A stretch of 64,000 nucleotides of DNA, taken from NCBI GenBank assembly GCA_026129485.1, contig JAHCHY010000019.1, positions 1-64,000 on the forward strand. Reading direction: 5' to 3'. The notes beneath the pieces are model-generated. The model was not told the DNA's origin, searched no databases, and saw only the letters and a program-made list of their open reading frames with translations. This DNA comes from Cyclobacteriaceae bacterium (GTDB lineage Bacteria; Bacteroidota; Bacteroidia; Cytophagales; Cyclobacteriaceae). The stretch's first letter is position 1, and every line of letters starts with the position of its first letter. Shown piece after piece: positions 25,467 to 33,627 of this stretch. Position numbers and translations under genes: made by a program.

Positions 25467-26513
25467 TCACAGCTTGATCGCCTTCTTCTCCTCGTTACTC
25501 TGATACGCTGCTTCAATCAGGCGGATAACATCACGAACCTGTTCGGGCTTTACCGCCAGCTCGTGCCCCTTGCGAACAGCCTCATACACATTATCATAAA
25601 ATCCAAGGTAGTTGCCCGGAATGGTTTCTATTCGCTTCTCCACATGCTTACCCTTTATTGTTGTATTCAATTTTCCCCACGTTTCCTCCGGCATTGCGCC
25701 CCATCCTTCGCTGCCCGGGATTTTCTTTTCTTTCAATGCCTGCTCCTGCGGATCGACATTGCTGCTGGCCACAAACGAGCCTTCCGTACCATGCAACTGG
25801 TAACGGGGACCGGGCTCGCGCACCAAGTAGCTGGACTTTACAATCACGTTAACGCCCGGGTAGGTTAAACGCAAATCATAAAAATCATCCACCTTACCAT
25901 TCGTACGCTGAATGCCAATGCGGGCATCAATATACCTGGGCATTCCAAACAGCACCACTACCTGGTCGAGCATGTGCGAACCGAGGTTATACAATATGCC
26001 CTTGCCGATGCCTGTTTCTTCTTTCCAGGTATTGGGTTCGATGTAATTGCGAAAGCGATCATAATGCGCTTCAAGCTCTACCACACGCCCAACCCATTGT
26101 TTTTCGAACACCTGCTTCAACGTAAGAAAATCACCATCCCACCTTCGGTTTTGAAAAACGGTAAGCAGCCGGGATTTTTCGCACGCAAGCTGGATCAACT
26201 GATCCGCTTCGTGCAGCGTAACCGTAAATGGCTTTTCCACCACCACGTGCTTACCAGCCAACAGGGCGCGTGAAGCCTGGTTGAAATGCAGCTCGTTGGG
26301 CGTATTCACAACTACCAATTCAATGGATGGATCGCTGATTACTTCATCAATGGTGCGCACCACGTTACATTGCGGGTAGTGTTGCTTGGCTGTATCTTTT
26401 GAGCGTTGTACGATAGCAGCTATTTCAAAGCCTTTATGCGCATGCAGCAGCGGGGCATGAAACACTTCGCCCGACATGCCATAGGAAAGTATTGCCGTTT
26501 GAATGGGTTGCAT
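25467..26513 (-). CDS. Gfo/Idh/MocA family oxidoreductase (YdgJ-like)
   Basis: A 348-residue NAD(P)-dependent sugar oxidoreductase. The N-terminal Rossmann domain starts TAILSYGMSGEVFHAPLLHA. The catalytic EKPF motif is in KHVVVEKPFTVTLHEAD, and the C-terminal alpha/beta domain has GIGKGILYNLGSHMLDQVV and YDLRLTYPGVNVIVKSSY. This pattern matches the YdgJ/YvaA-type subgroup that oxidises sugars or inositols. There is no signal peptide, so it is cytoplasmic. It is the last gene of a minus-strand set with a DUF1080 protein (5 bases away) and another Gfo/Idh/MocA protein, a combination linked to 3-keto-glycoside metabolism. Confidence 0.88.
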   Translation of the reverse strand: MQPIQTAILSYGMSGEVFHAPLLHAHKGFEIAAIVQRSKDTAKQHYPQCNVVRTIDEVISDPSIELVVVNTPNELHFNQASRALLAGKHVVVEKPFTVTLHEADQLIQLACEKSRLLTVFQNRRWDGDFLTLKQVFEKQWVGRVVELEAHYDRFRNYIEPNTWKEETGIGKGILYNLGSHMLDQVVVLFGMPRYIDARIGIQRTNGKVDDFYDLRLTYPGVNVIVKSSYLVREPGPRYQLHGTEGSFVASSNVDPQEQALKEKKIPGSEGWGAMPEETWGKLNTTIKGKHVEKRIETIPGNYLGFYDNVYEAVRKGHELAVKPEQVRDVIRLIEAAYQSNEEKKAIKL

Positions 26514-26518
26514 AAGCG

Positions 26519-27865
26519 CTACTTCAGCTCGCGGATTTTAATGCTGCGGAATGAAACCGCATCGCCATGATCCTGCAAGAGGATATGTCCTTTTTCGGCC
26601 ATGCCAAAACCTTCCCAGTCCTTGTATTTGCTGCGCGCCACCAATGCATAAAAAACAGGTGTGCCGCGCTGGTACTCCACAATCTTTCTTCCGTTCAGCC
26701 AATGCTCAGTTTTTCCATCGGGATATACACGAATGCGTCCTTCGTTCCATACACGGGGAATATCCTGAATTTTCAGGGAAGGAATCAAGTCATACAATGA
26801 ACCCAACGTACGGTTACCTACCACGCCTTCTTTGGCATCGGGATGGCGGGTATCGTCTAATATCTGGTACTCAAGTCCTATGGCGGAACCCGTTGAAAGG
26901 TATTTCTCGTCAACAAAATATTTAACACCGCTGTTGGCGCCTTCCGCAAATTTGAAATCGAACGTAAGCTCAAATGCACTGTACTTTTGTTCGGTAATAA
27001 TATCACCACCGTTGGTGGACTCTGCTCCACCGGAAGGCAGCACCGAAAGCACACCGCCTTTTATTTCCCATCCTTTATCGGGAAAATCGGATTTGTGCGC
27101 ACCGCGCCAGCCTGTTGTGGTAGCGCCATCCCACAGCAGCGAAAAACATTGTTGCTTTTCAAGATCAGATAATGTATTGGGCACAAGATTTACTACCGGA
27201 ATATCAACTACGGGTCGCGGTTTCAGGTTTTCCGTTTGAATGCGGATGTTTTTCCAGTACGTTTTTTTACCTACGCCTTCATCGTTATAAACCGAATGAA
27301 CCTGCAGGGCAATCAGTCCGCTAAGTGTTTCGCTATCTACTAAATACACTACAGCCACATCGTTTACCCACGTACGAATGGTGTTGCCGATACACTCGAT
27401 ACGATAGGTATTCCAATCGCCCCACCGGTAAGCCGTTTTAGCAGCAGGGTTAAGCTCTACCGGGTATAACCAGCCCCTGCGGGCTTCGTCATAAATACCA
27501 CCCGACCAACTGCGCTCCGGCCTGTGATCCACTTCCGCCTGGTAGCCATGCAAACGACCATCGCTTGCGCGCGGCAAGCTCCTGAACTGAATACCGGAAT
27601 TAATTCCTTCATCGATCTTTACCTGTACTTCAAAAATAAAATCACCGTACTCCTTTTCGGTAGCCAGGAATGAGTTGGGCGAATCTTTTACACATGTCCC
27701 CACAATCATCCCATCCACTACTTCATATTTAGCCGTACCGTTTACCTGTTTCCAGCCGGTCAGATCTTTTCCGTTAAACAGCCTGATCCACTTTTCTTTG
27801 GGTTGGGCAAAGCTTGTGCTTGTTACCAGAAAAGCCAGCGCTATAATTTTTATATACAGCTTCAT
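26519..27865 (-). CDS. Exported protein with two DUF1080 (3-keto-disaccharide hydrolase) domains
   Basis: A 448-residue protein with a Sec signal (MKLYIKIIALAFLVTSTSFA). DUF1080 domains are concanavalin-like beta-jellyrolls, some of which cleave 3-keto-glycosides. Here two copies lie in tandem. Copy 1 (about 25-200) has WIRLFNGKDLTGWKQVNGTA, YGDFIFEVQVKIDEGINSGI and a ...RWGDWNTYRIECIGNTIRTW segment. Copy 2 (about 235-445) has FSLLWDGATTTGWRGAHKSD, FELTFDFKFAEGANSGVKYF and EHWLNGRKIVEY. The typical length for one domain is about 200 residues, so this is an internal duplication or fusion. It is periplasmic or surface-located, between two dehydrogenases that may make the 3-keto substrate. Confidence 0.9.
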   Translation of the reverse strand: MKLYIKIIALAFLVTSTSFAQPKEKWIRLFNGKDLTGWKQVNGTAKYEVVDGMIVGTCVKDSPNSFLATEKEYGDFIFEVQVKIDEGINSGIQFRSLPRASDGRLHGYQAEVDHRPERSWSGGIYDEARRGWLYPVELNPAAKTAYRWGDWNTYRIECIGNTIRTWVNDVAVVYLVDSETLSGLIALQVHSVYNDEGVGKKTYWKNIRIQTENLKPRPVVDIPVVNLVPNTLSDLEKQQCFSLLWDGATTTGWRGAHKSDFPDKGWEIKGGVLSVLPSGGAESTNGGDIITEQKYSAFELTFDFKFAEGANSGVKYFVDEKYLSTGSAIGLEYQILDDTRHPDAKEGVVGNRTLGSLYDLIPSLKIQDIPRVWNEGRIRVYPDGKTEHWLNGRKIVEYQRGTPVFYALVARSKYKDWEGFGMAEKGHILLQDHGDAVSFRSIKIRELK

Positions 27866-27872
27866 CTTGTTG

Positions 27873-27900
27873 AATTACGAATTAAAAATTACGAGTTACG
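27873..27900. repeat. Short heptanucleotide tandem repeat
   Basis: Four 7-bp units in a row, AATTACG, AATTAAA, AATTACG and AGTTACG, in the 43-base gap between the DUF1080 gene and the oxidoreductase gene upstream of it. This is the same unit length as the 1443-1590 tract. Confidence 0.6.
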
Positions 27901-27908
27901 ATTTGGAA

Positions 27909-29234
27909 CTACAGCTTCATTTCCCAGCCTTTTTCATACTCGCGGCTCCACAGCTTGTTGGCTGCTTTATTATTTAACACACGCCCCGTTGCGGCATCAC
28001 AATACAACGTTTGCCCGGTACGCCAGGCAATGTTGCCTAATTGCGGAAGCAGCGTGGACTTATGGCCTTCGCTGATAGGTGAAGTGTGCTTTGCTTTACC
28101 ACGTACTGCATCCACAAAGTTTTGCAGGTGTAAGCTATCTAACTTTTCGCCCATGCCCATTGTATTGGTGGCATCGGCCTGCTGGATTTCGGTTTTTACA
28201 TCCTGCACCAGCTTACCGCCCAATTCATACACTTTATAATCATCACCGCCCGGCACTACCATCGTTCCCTTCTCGCCATAAAAGACAACTCCGCGGCCGC
28301 TTTTAAACTCATCATAATCGTTGCAGCTTCTGCCCTCCCACAGCATGGCCTTACCATTTGGAAATTCGTAGGTAATGGTTTGCGTATCGGGTGTTTCCCA
28401 ATCATCGGTAAATGCATAGCGGCCACCGGCTGAAATTACTTTGGTGGGATAATCTACACCCAGACCCCAGCGCATGACATCAATTTCATGTGTACCGTTA
28501 TTCAACGCTTCGCCTGTACCCCAATGCCAGAACCAATGCCAGTTGTAATGAATGAGATTATCACGATAGGGTTTACGGGGTGCAGGCCCCTGCCATAGTT
28601 CATAGTCAAGATGTTGCGGAACGGGAGCGACTTTACCCACACCAATAGACTTGCGTGCATTGGCATACCAGCCTTTTGCAAAATAAACTTTACCGATCAC
28701 ACCCGCATGCAATTGCTGCATGGCTTCCATCACTTTGGGGAATGACCTGCGCTGATTGCCCATCTGCACAATACGATTATACTTAGATGCAGCCGATGTT
28801 AAGATTTCTCCTTCGGCAGGATTGTGCGAACAGGGCTTTTCGATATATACATGCTTACCGGCTTTTAATGCCATAAGCGTAGCCGGTGCATGCCAGTGAT
28901 CGGGTGAGGCAACCACGAGGGCATCGAGGTCTTTTTCTTCTAACAGCTTGCGAACATCCTTGAATGCCTTTGGCTTTTTACCGGTAAGCTTTTCAATATC
29001 GGCAACGGTACGGTTCAGCACGGTTTCATCCACATCGCAGATGTAACCCACCTCCACATCGGGAAGTTGAGCAAACATGCGCGCGAGATAATGCCCGCGG
29101 CTGTTGGTGCCCATTACACCCACTACGATTTTATCGGCAAGGGAGCGACCACCAAACGAAGGTGAATAGAGCAACAAGCCAGCGCCAGCCAATGCTGACT
29201 GCCGAAGAAATGCCCTGCGATTTAAGGTAGACAT
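27909..29234 (-). CDS. Tat-exported Gfo/Idh/MocA family oxidoreductase
   Basis: A 441-residue oxidoreductase with a twin-arginine signal (LNRRAFLRQSALAGAGLLLY), so it is folded and loaded with cofactor before export. The Rossmann motif is VVGVMGTNSRGHYLARMFAQ and the catalytic EKPCSHNPAEGE segment is clear. The C-terminal domain has HWFWHWGTGEALNNGTHEID, typical of periplasmic Gfo/Idh/MocA members that act on sugars or glycosides. It is the first gene of a three-gene minus-strand set (with the DUF1080 protein and a cytoplasmic Gfo/Idh/MocA enzyme). A periplasmic 3-dehydrogenation followed by DUF1080 cleavage is the natural reading. Confidence 0.9.
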   Translation of the reverse strand: MSTLNRRAFLRQSALAGAGLLLYSPSFGGRSLADKIVVGVMGTNSRGHYLARMFAQLPDVEVGYICDVDETVLNRTVADIEKLTGKKPKAFKDVRKLLEEKDLDALVVASPDHWHAPATLMALKAGKHVYIEKPCSHNPAEGEILTSAASKYNRIVQMGNQRRSFPKVMEAMQQLHAGVIGKVYFAKGWYANARKSIGVGKVAPVPQHLDYELWQGPAPRKPYRDNLIHYNWHWFWHWGTGEALNNGTHEIDVMRWGLGVDYPTKVISAGGRYAFTDDWETPDTQTITYEFPNGKAMLWEGRSCNDYDEFKSGRGVVFYGEKGTMVVPGGDDYKVYELGGKLVQDVKTEIQQADATNTMGMGEKLDSLHLQNFVDAVRGKAKHTSPISEGHKSTLLPQLGNIAWRTGQTLYCDAATGRVLNNKAANKLWSREYEKGWEMKL

Positions 29235-29337
29235 AGCAACAATATTATGCTGCTTAAATTGCTCACAATATTTGAATAATCATAGCAGGAATCGATCGAA
29301 AGCCGCGACAATATTATCAGCGGATAAAACAACTCGG

Positions 29338-30966
29338 TCAGTTCCTGAGATACTTACCCGTAACCGTGTTACCCTCTGAAGTTTGGGATTTATAATAGTA
29401 GAACCCGGCAGGCCAGCTATCGGTACGGATAGTTGCCTGGTACTTACCGGCCTGCGGTTTTGTTTCTTCATACTGAAGGATTGTCTTACCGGTCGCATCA
29501 AACCACTCTGCTGAAAACGTACCCGGCCTGGTTAAGCTATACTCCATATATAATTCATGTGAAAACGGGTTGGGATAAATGCTTAACCCGGGAAATCCCT
29601 CAACACCGGTAATAAGTTGCGGCATGTTGGCATCCAGCCAGCTCATTCTACTGGTAATCCAGCTCTTCAGCCATTCTACTTCTGCCTGAAACGTAGGGCC
29701 AACATAATAATTAGGCCACACGTATTGACCGAGCACCGGCCAGCGTTGAAAATTTCGTGCAGCCGCTTCTGCATTTAGTACCGTATACACAGAATCGATG
29801 TAGCTATGAATTCTCGCGGTAGAATATTTATCGGCACGCAACTCGGCCCAACGTGTGGCCAGCTTATTCCGGTAGCCGTTATCCTGGTACAACCGATTCC
29901 ACCAGAACGGGATTAACCAATAATCGCCCGGGCAGATTGTATTGAAACCGGTAACCCAGCCACCAGTTGTGCCCGAAGTACAATAGTCTGCATTACCAAA
30001 GCCCAGGTTAAAATCCCAGACAGGCCCCATCGCCAGCTTGCCGCCATCAGAATCGCGTTGCTTGTGCATGAAGGTGCTTAACCGGTAACCATCCACATTT
30101 TTGGAAACTTCGTTCACAATAAAAAAATCAATAAACGAATTCACATCGATGTAGCGCGAATAACCGGTTACCGGGTTGGTATAACCCGCTCCGGATAAGG
30201 TTGTTTCAAAGTCGATCATAAATTGCCGGATGTAGTTGCGTTGCGTTGTAGTAATGTTTGCCGCTTTGGGGTAATCGTATTGATAGTAGATCGTCTGACT
30301 TCCGTTTCGGCCGGGTGGCGGAAAATTGGAAGTCCAGCCGCCATTACCGCTACCGGTTTCTTTATCGATCTTAATGATATAGCCGCCTGTAAGACTGTTG
30401 CCTGAATTTTCATCCGGATCGAGCTTATTAACATCCACGCGATGATTATCGCGTTTGATTTTTTCAATCAGCACATACACACCCTGGTATTGACCATTCA
30501 GCACCAGCTCGCAATAACGTGTGCGGGGTGCATACCGCCCAAGATCGCGCCCCAGCTTATACGCCAGCACATCGCGCATCAGGCTCTTATCATTATAAGG
30601 CGCAAATAAAACCCAGTCCGCTTCCTGCGGCATGCCCAACAACGGGGCGCTAATGTCGTTTCCGCCTGCATCGCGAAGCTCAATGCCATATTGTTTTTTG
30701 GGGAACATCTGCGATGATGAACCCCTTATCTCTATCCCGATTTTACCATTGTAGTTGTTAAACGGATCGGTCATGTTATTGCGTTGGCCGGGGCCATTAT
30801 CAATAATCCCCATATCCACTACAATCTTGGGCTCATCCGGAATGGTTTGCCCGTTTGTATTGATTACCACAATAGGCAGGTTGGATGAAGTAAAGGTTTG
30901 CGCTTGTGTAAAAACTGCGCAAAGCATCAACCCTCCTGAAACAGTAAGCCTGTGCATCAGCTTCAT
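29338..30966 (-). CDS. CotH kinase-like secreted protein with type IX sorting domain
   Basis: A 542-residue protein with a Sec signal (MKLMHRLTVSGGLMLCAVFT). Residues 90-400 carry the CotH protein-kinase fold: KIGIEIRGSSSQMFPKKQYG, DWVLFAPYNDKSLMRDVLAY, GVYVLIEKIKRDNHRVDV and GPVWDFNLGFGN, in which the Asp of WDFN is a known catalytic position of the family. The last 75 residues are a type A T9SS sorting domain (LSIYPNPFSHELYMEYSL, PAGFYYYKS, basic end). It is therefore expected on the cell surface or outside. CotH proteins phosphorylate proteins in spore-formers, but the target of the secreted Bacteroidota forms is unknown. Confidence 0.88.
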   Translation of the reverse strand: MKLMHRLTVSGGLMLCAVFTQAQTFTSSNLPIVVINTNGQTIPDEPKIVVDMGIIDNGPGQRNNMTDPFNNYNGKIGIEIRGSSSQMFPKKQYGIELRDAGGNDISAPLLGMPQEADWVLFAPYNDKSLMRDVLAYKLGRDLGRYAPRTRYCELVLNGQYQGVYVLIEKIKRDNHRVDVNKLDPDENSGNSLTGGYIIKIDKETGSGNGGWTSNFPPPGRNGSQTIYYQYDYPKAANITTTQRNYIRQFMIDFETTLSGAGYTNPVTGYSRYIDVNSFIDFFIVNEVSKNVDGYRLSTFMHKQRDSDGGKLAMGPVWDFNLGFGNADYCTSGTTGGWVTGFNTICPGDYWLIPFWWNRLYQDNGYRNKLATRWAELRADKYSTARIHSYIDSVYTVLNAEAAARNFQRWPVLGQYVWPNYYVGPTFQAEVEWLKSWITSRMSWLDANMPQLITGVEGFPGLSIYPNPFSHELYMEYSLTRPGTFSAEWFDATGKTILQYEETKPQAGKYQATIRTDSWPAGFYYYKSQTSEGNTVTGKYLRN

Positions 30967-31080
30967 ATCATAAATATCAGCAATTCATTCGCAACGTAAT
31001 AGCCATTGGCGTAATTAAGGTTTGAAAATTCCATCGGATGCAAAAGCGTCTGACGCCTCATTTCGCTATTGCGTTATATT

Positions 31081-31115
31081 TTTGAGATAGTTTCTGCTTG
31101 TTTGCTTTACCTTGC
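31081..31115 (+). promoter_or_regulatory. Candidate promoter of the TonB receptor gene
   Basis: TTTG at 31081-31084, 23 bases, then TACCTTGC at 31108-31115, 20 bases before the ATG at 31135. The -7 box is imperfect. Its position also argues against the in-frame TTG at 31069 as the start. Confidence 0.35.
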
Positions 31116-31134
31116 ACCACATTTCACACATTTT

Positions 31135-32937
31135 ATGATTCGTTATTATTGGTGGGTATTACTGCTTTTTTCAATTACAGCTTTGGGTCAGCAGGATTCT
31201 TCAAGGCTTTTACAACAAGTAGTTATGCAAAGCAATCGCATTCAAACCGGATTCGATGAAACAGCAGCCAGCGTGGTTATTATTACTGCATCAGACCTTA
31301 AGCAGGCGCCCGCTATCAGCGTAAGCGACCTGCTGCACTATGTTGCCGGGGTAGATATCCGCCAACGCGGTGCACATGGCGTACAGGCCGATGCCGGCAT
31401 TCGCGGCAGCACGTTCGACCAGGTGCTGATCCTGGTTAACGGCATTAAGATAAGCGATGCCCAAACGGGACATCATTCGCTCAACCTTCCGGTTGATATT
31501 GACAACATCGAACGCATTGAAGTCTTGAAAGGGCCCGCAGCACGCATATTCGGTCAGAATGCCTTTGCGGGCGCAATTAACATCATCACCAAAAATCCGG
31601 ATAAGTCGCTTGTTACGTTGCAGGCTATTGGCGGTGGTAATGGACTGGGCGGTTTCAGAATCAGTGCCGCACAAACAGGCGAACGGGTTAAACACTATCT
31701 ATCCGCTTCGCGCGATTTTTCAGACGGGTACCAATACAACACAGCTTACCAGGTCAATAACTTCTTTTATCAATCGCAGGTAAATACAACAGCCGGAAAG
31801 CTGAACCTGTTAGCCGGATATACCACACGCGATTTTGGCGCGAACGGATTTTATGCCAGCCCGGCAGCAAGAGAACAACATGAAACCGTACAAACCAGTC
31901 TTACCGCTGTTACATTAGAAACCCAACCCGCAAAGAACATAACAATAAATCATCGCTTGTACTGGCGCAGAAACCAGGATGAATATGTGTATAACCGGTT
32001 TAACCCAACCGCTTACCGCAACTTTCACTTAAACAATACGTTGGGCTACGAAGCCAATGCCACGCTTGCTCATAAGCATAGCAGCACCGGGCTTGGTGCA
32101 GATATAAACCAACTCTGGCTGCGCAGCACAAACCTGGGCGATCGTGCGCGTACCGTGGCAACAGTATTTGCCGAACATCGTGTTGAGCTGCTCGACAAGC
32201 GACTTCACGTTACACCGGGTGTGCAGCTGAATTATTATTCTGATTTCGGCACTAACTTTTTCCCGGGATTAGATGCCGGGTATAGGGTTACACCTGCATT
32301 ATCCGTTTTTGGTAACATGGGCTACACATACCGTGTGCCTACGTATACCGATCTGTATTATAGCGATCCGGCCAACCTCGGCAACCCGGATCTGAAACCC
32401 GAGTACGCTGTTTCGTATGAAGGCGGATTAAAATTTCATCATGCAACCTTACAAGGCCAGGTATCTTATTTTGTACGTAATGGTAAACGGATTATCGATT
32501 GGACCAAAGCGCAGGACAGCGACCCCTGGCGGCCCGACAACCTGATTGGCGTGAACATGCAGGGCATTGATCTGAATTTTACATGGAAGCCTGTTACGGC
32601 TGCCCAATTAAATAGTGGCTACACATATATCGATGCCGATAAAGTAACCGATGCTGGTTTCTCGCGGTATGCTTTGGAAAATCTGAAACACCAGGTAACC
32701 AGCGGAGTTACCTTGTTTTATACGAAAACACTTTCACATTCTATTAACTACAGGTACTGCGATCGTCTAAACCTGCCCGATTATCATTTGTTTGATACCC
32801 GGCTGATGTGGCAGGGCAAAGCTTTTGGCGTTTTTACAGACGTTACCAATGTATTTAACGTTTCATACCGGGAAACCAATCTTGTAACCATGCCGGGCCG
32901 GTGGTTTAAAGCTGGAGTGAATTATAGATTTGAATAG
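31135..32937 (+). CDS. TonB-dependent receptor, BtuB-like
   Basis: A 600-residue outer-membrane receptor. I use the ATG at 31135, which begins a normal signal peptide (MIRYYWWVLLLFSITALGQ). The plug domain is complete: VVMQSNRIQTGFDETAAS as a TonB-box-like start, SVSDLLHYVAGVDIRQRGAH, IRGSTFDQVLILVNGIKISD and IERIEVLKGPAARIFGQNAF. The barrel ends in VNYRF plus an acidic residue. It lacks the carboxypeptidase-like domain of SusC proteins and at this size resembles BtuB or siderophore receptors. The ligand (cobalamin, metal chelate or other) cannot be told. A YiiX-like lipoprotein gene follows with a 1-base gap. Confidence 0.9.
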   Translation: MIRYYWWVLLLFSITALGQQDSSRLLQQVVMQSNRIQTGFDETAASVVIITASDLKQAPAISVSDLLHYVAGVDIRQRGAHGVQADAGIRGSTFDQVLILVNGIKISDAQTGHHSLNLPVDIDNIERIEVLKGPAARIFGQNAFAGAINIITKNPDKSLVTLQAIGGGNGLGGFRISAAQTGERVKHYLSASRDFSDGYQYNTAYQVNNFFYQSQVNTTAGKLNLLAGYTTRDFGANGFYASPAAREQHETVQTSLTAVTLETQPAKNITINHRLYWRRNQDEYVYNRFNPTAYRNFHLNNTLGYEANATLAHKHSSTGLGADINQLWLRSTNLGDRARTVATVFAEHRVELLDKRLHVTPGVQLNYYSDFGTNFFPGLDAGYRVTPALSVFGNMGYTYRVPTYTDLYYSDPANLGNPDLKPEYAVSYEGGLKFHHATLQGQVSYFVRNGKRIIDWTKAQDSDPWRPDNLIGVNMQGIDLNFTWKPVTAAQLNSGYTYIDADKVTDAGFSRYALENLKHQVTSGVTLFYTKTLSHSINYRYCDRLNLPDYHLFDTRLMWQGKAFGVFTDVTNVFNVSYRETNLVTMPGRWFKAGVNYRFE

Positions 32938-32938
32938 C

Positions 32939-33580
32939 ATGAGGCAGATTCTTTTGATAGTCGTGGTTGGCCTTTTAGGTGCATGCGGCTTGTTTGTGCT
33001 CACTATAAAACTAATGGCAGATAAGGCCCCACCGGGAATTAACCTTCAAAACGGAGATATTATTTTTCAGGCTTCGCGCTCCGGCCAAAGCAAAGCCATC
33101 CAGTTGGCCACGCAATCCCGGTACAGCCACATGGGCATTCTTTATAAGAAAGACGGTGAGTATTATGTATATGAAGCCGTTCAGCCTGTAAAGCTTACAC
33201 CTTTAAACGAATGGATTAAACGAGGTGAGAAATCTCATTATGTAGTTAAACGTTTAAAGAATGCAGAAGTATTAACTCACGATGCGATCCTAAAAATGAA
33301 AGCTGCCGGAGAAAAATTCTCAGGTAAAGATTATGATCTGTATTTTGAATGGACGGATGACCGTATCTATTGTTCTGAGCTGGTTTGGAAAATTTATGAT
33401 GAAGCGCTTAATATCCAATTGGGGGAATTGCAAGAGCTTGGAGAGTTTGATTTAAGCAGCGCTACCGTAAAAGATAAGCTGGCTGAACGTTACGGCAATC
33501 ATATCCCGTTACATGAAAAGGTTATTTCGCCTGCGCGTATTTTTAATTCCGATAAGCTGGTAACCGTTTACGGGGAGTAA
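32939..33580 (+). CDS. YiiX/YebB-like permuted NlpC/P60 cysteine hydrolase, lipoprotein
   Basis: A 213-residue protein in the permuted papain-like YiiX family. The ATG at 32939 is chosen over the TTG at 32930 because it begins a lipoprotein signal with a good lipobox (VVGLLGACG, Cys16). Catalytic candidates occur in the permuted order, His64 in SRYSHMGILY, Glu79 in YEAVQPV and Cys145 in RIYCSELVW. These enzymes act on amide or ester bonds, possibly in lipids or cell wall, but the substrate here is unknown. The gene follows the TonB receptor by 1 base and is followed by a perfect terminator, so the two genes form an operon. Confidence 0.85.
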   Translation: MRQILLIVVVGLLGACGLFVLTIKLMADKAPPGINLQNGDIIFQASRSGQSKAIQLATQSRYSHMGILYKKDGEYYVYEAVQPVKLTPLNEWIKRGEKSHYVVKRLKNAEVLTHDAILKMKAAGEKFSGKDYDLYFEWTDDRIYCSELVWKIYDEALNIQLGELQELGEFDLSSATVKDKLAERYGNHIPLHEKVISPARIFNSDKLVTVYGE

Positions 33581-33585
33581 GCAAT

Positions 33586-33620
33586 AAGACCTATAAGGCT
33601 TCTAAAGCCTTATAGGTCTT
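33586..33620. terminator. Bidirectional rho-independent terminator
   Basis: A perfect 16-bp stem, AAGACCTATAAGGCTT (33586-33601) and AAGCCTTATAGGTCTT (33605-33620), with a CTA loop, between convergent genes ending at 33580 (+) and 33628 (-). Confidence 0.88.
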
Positions 33621-33627
33621 TACTTAA

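Noticed and set aside
29280..29501. 73-residue minus-strand frame at the 3' end of the CotH gene
   Set aside because: It overlaps the T9SS sorting domain of the CotH-like protein in another frame and has no family features.
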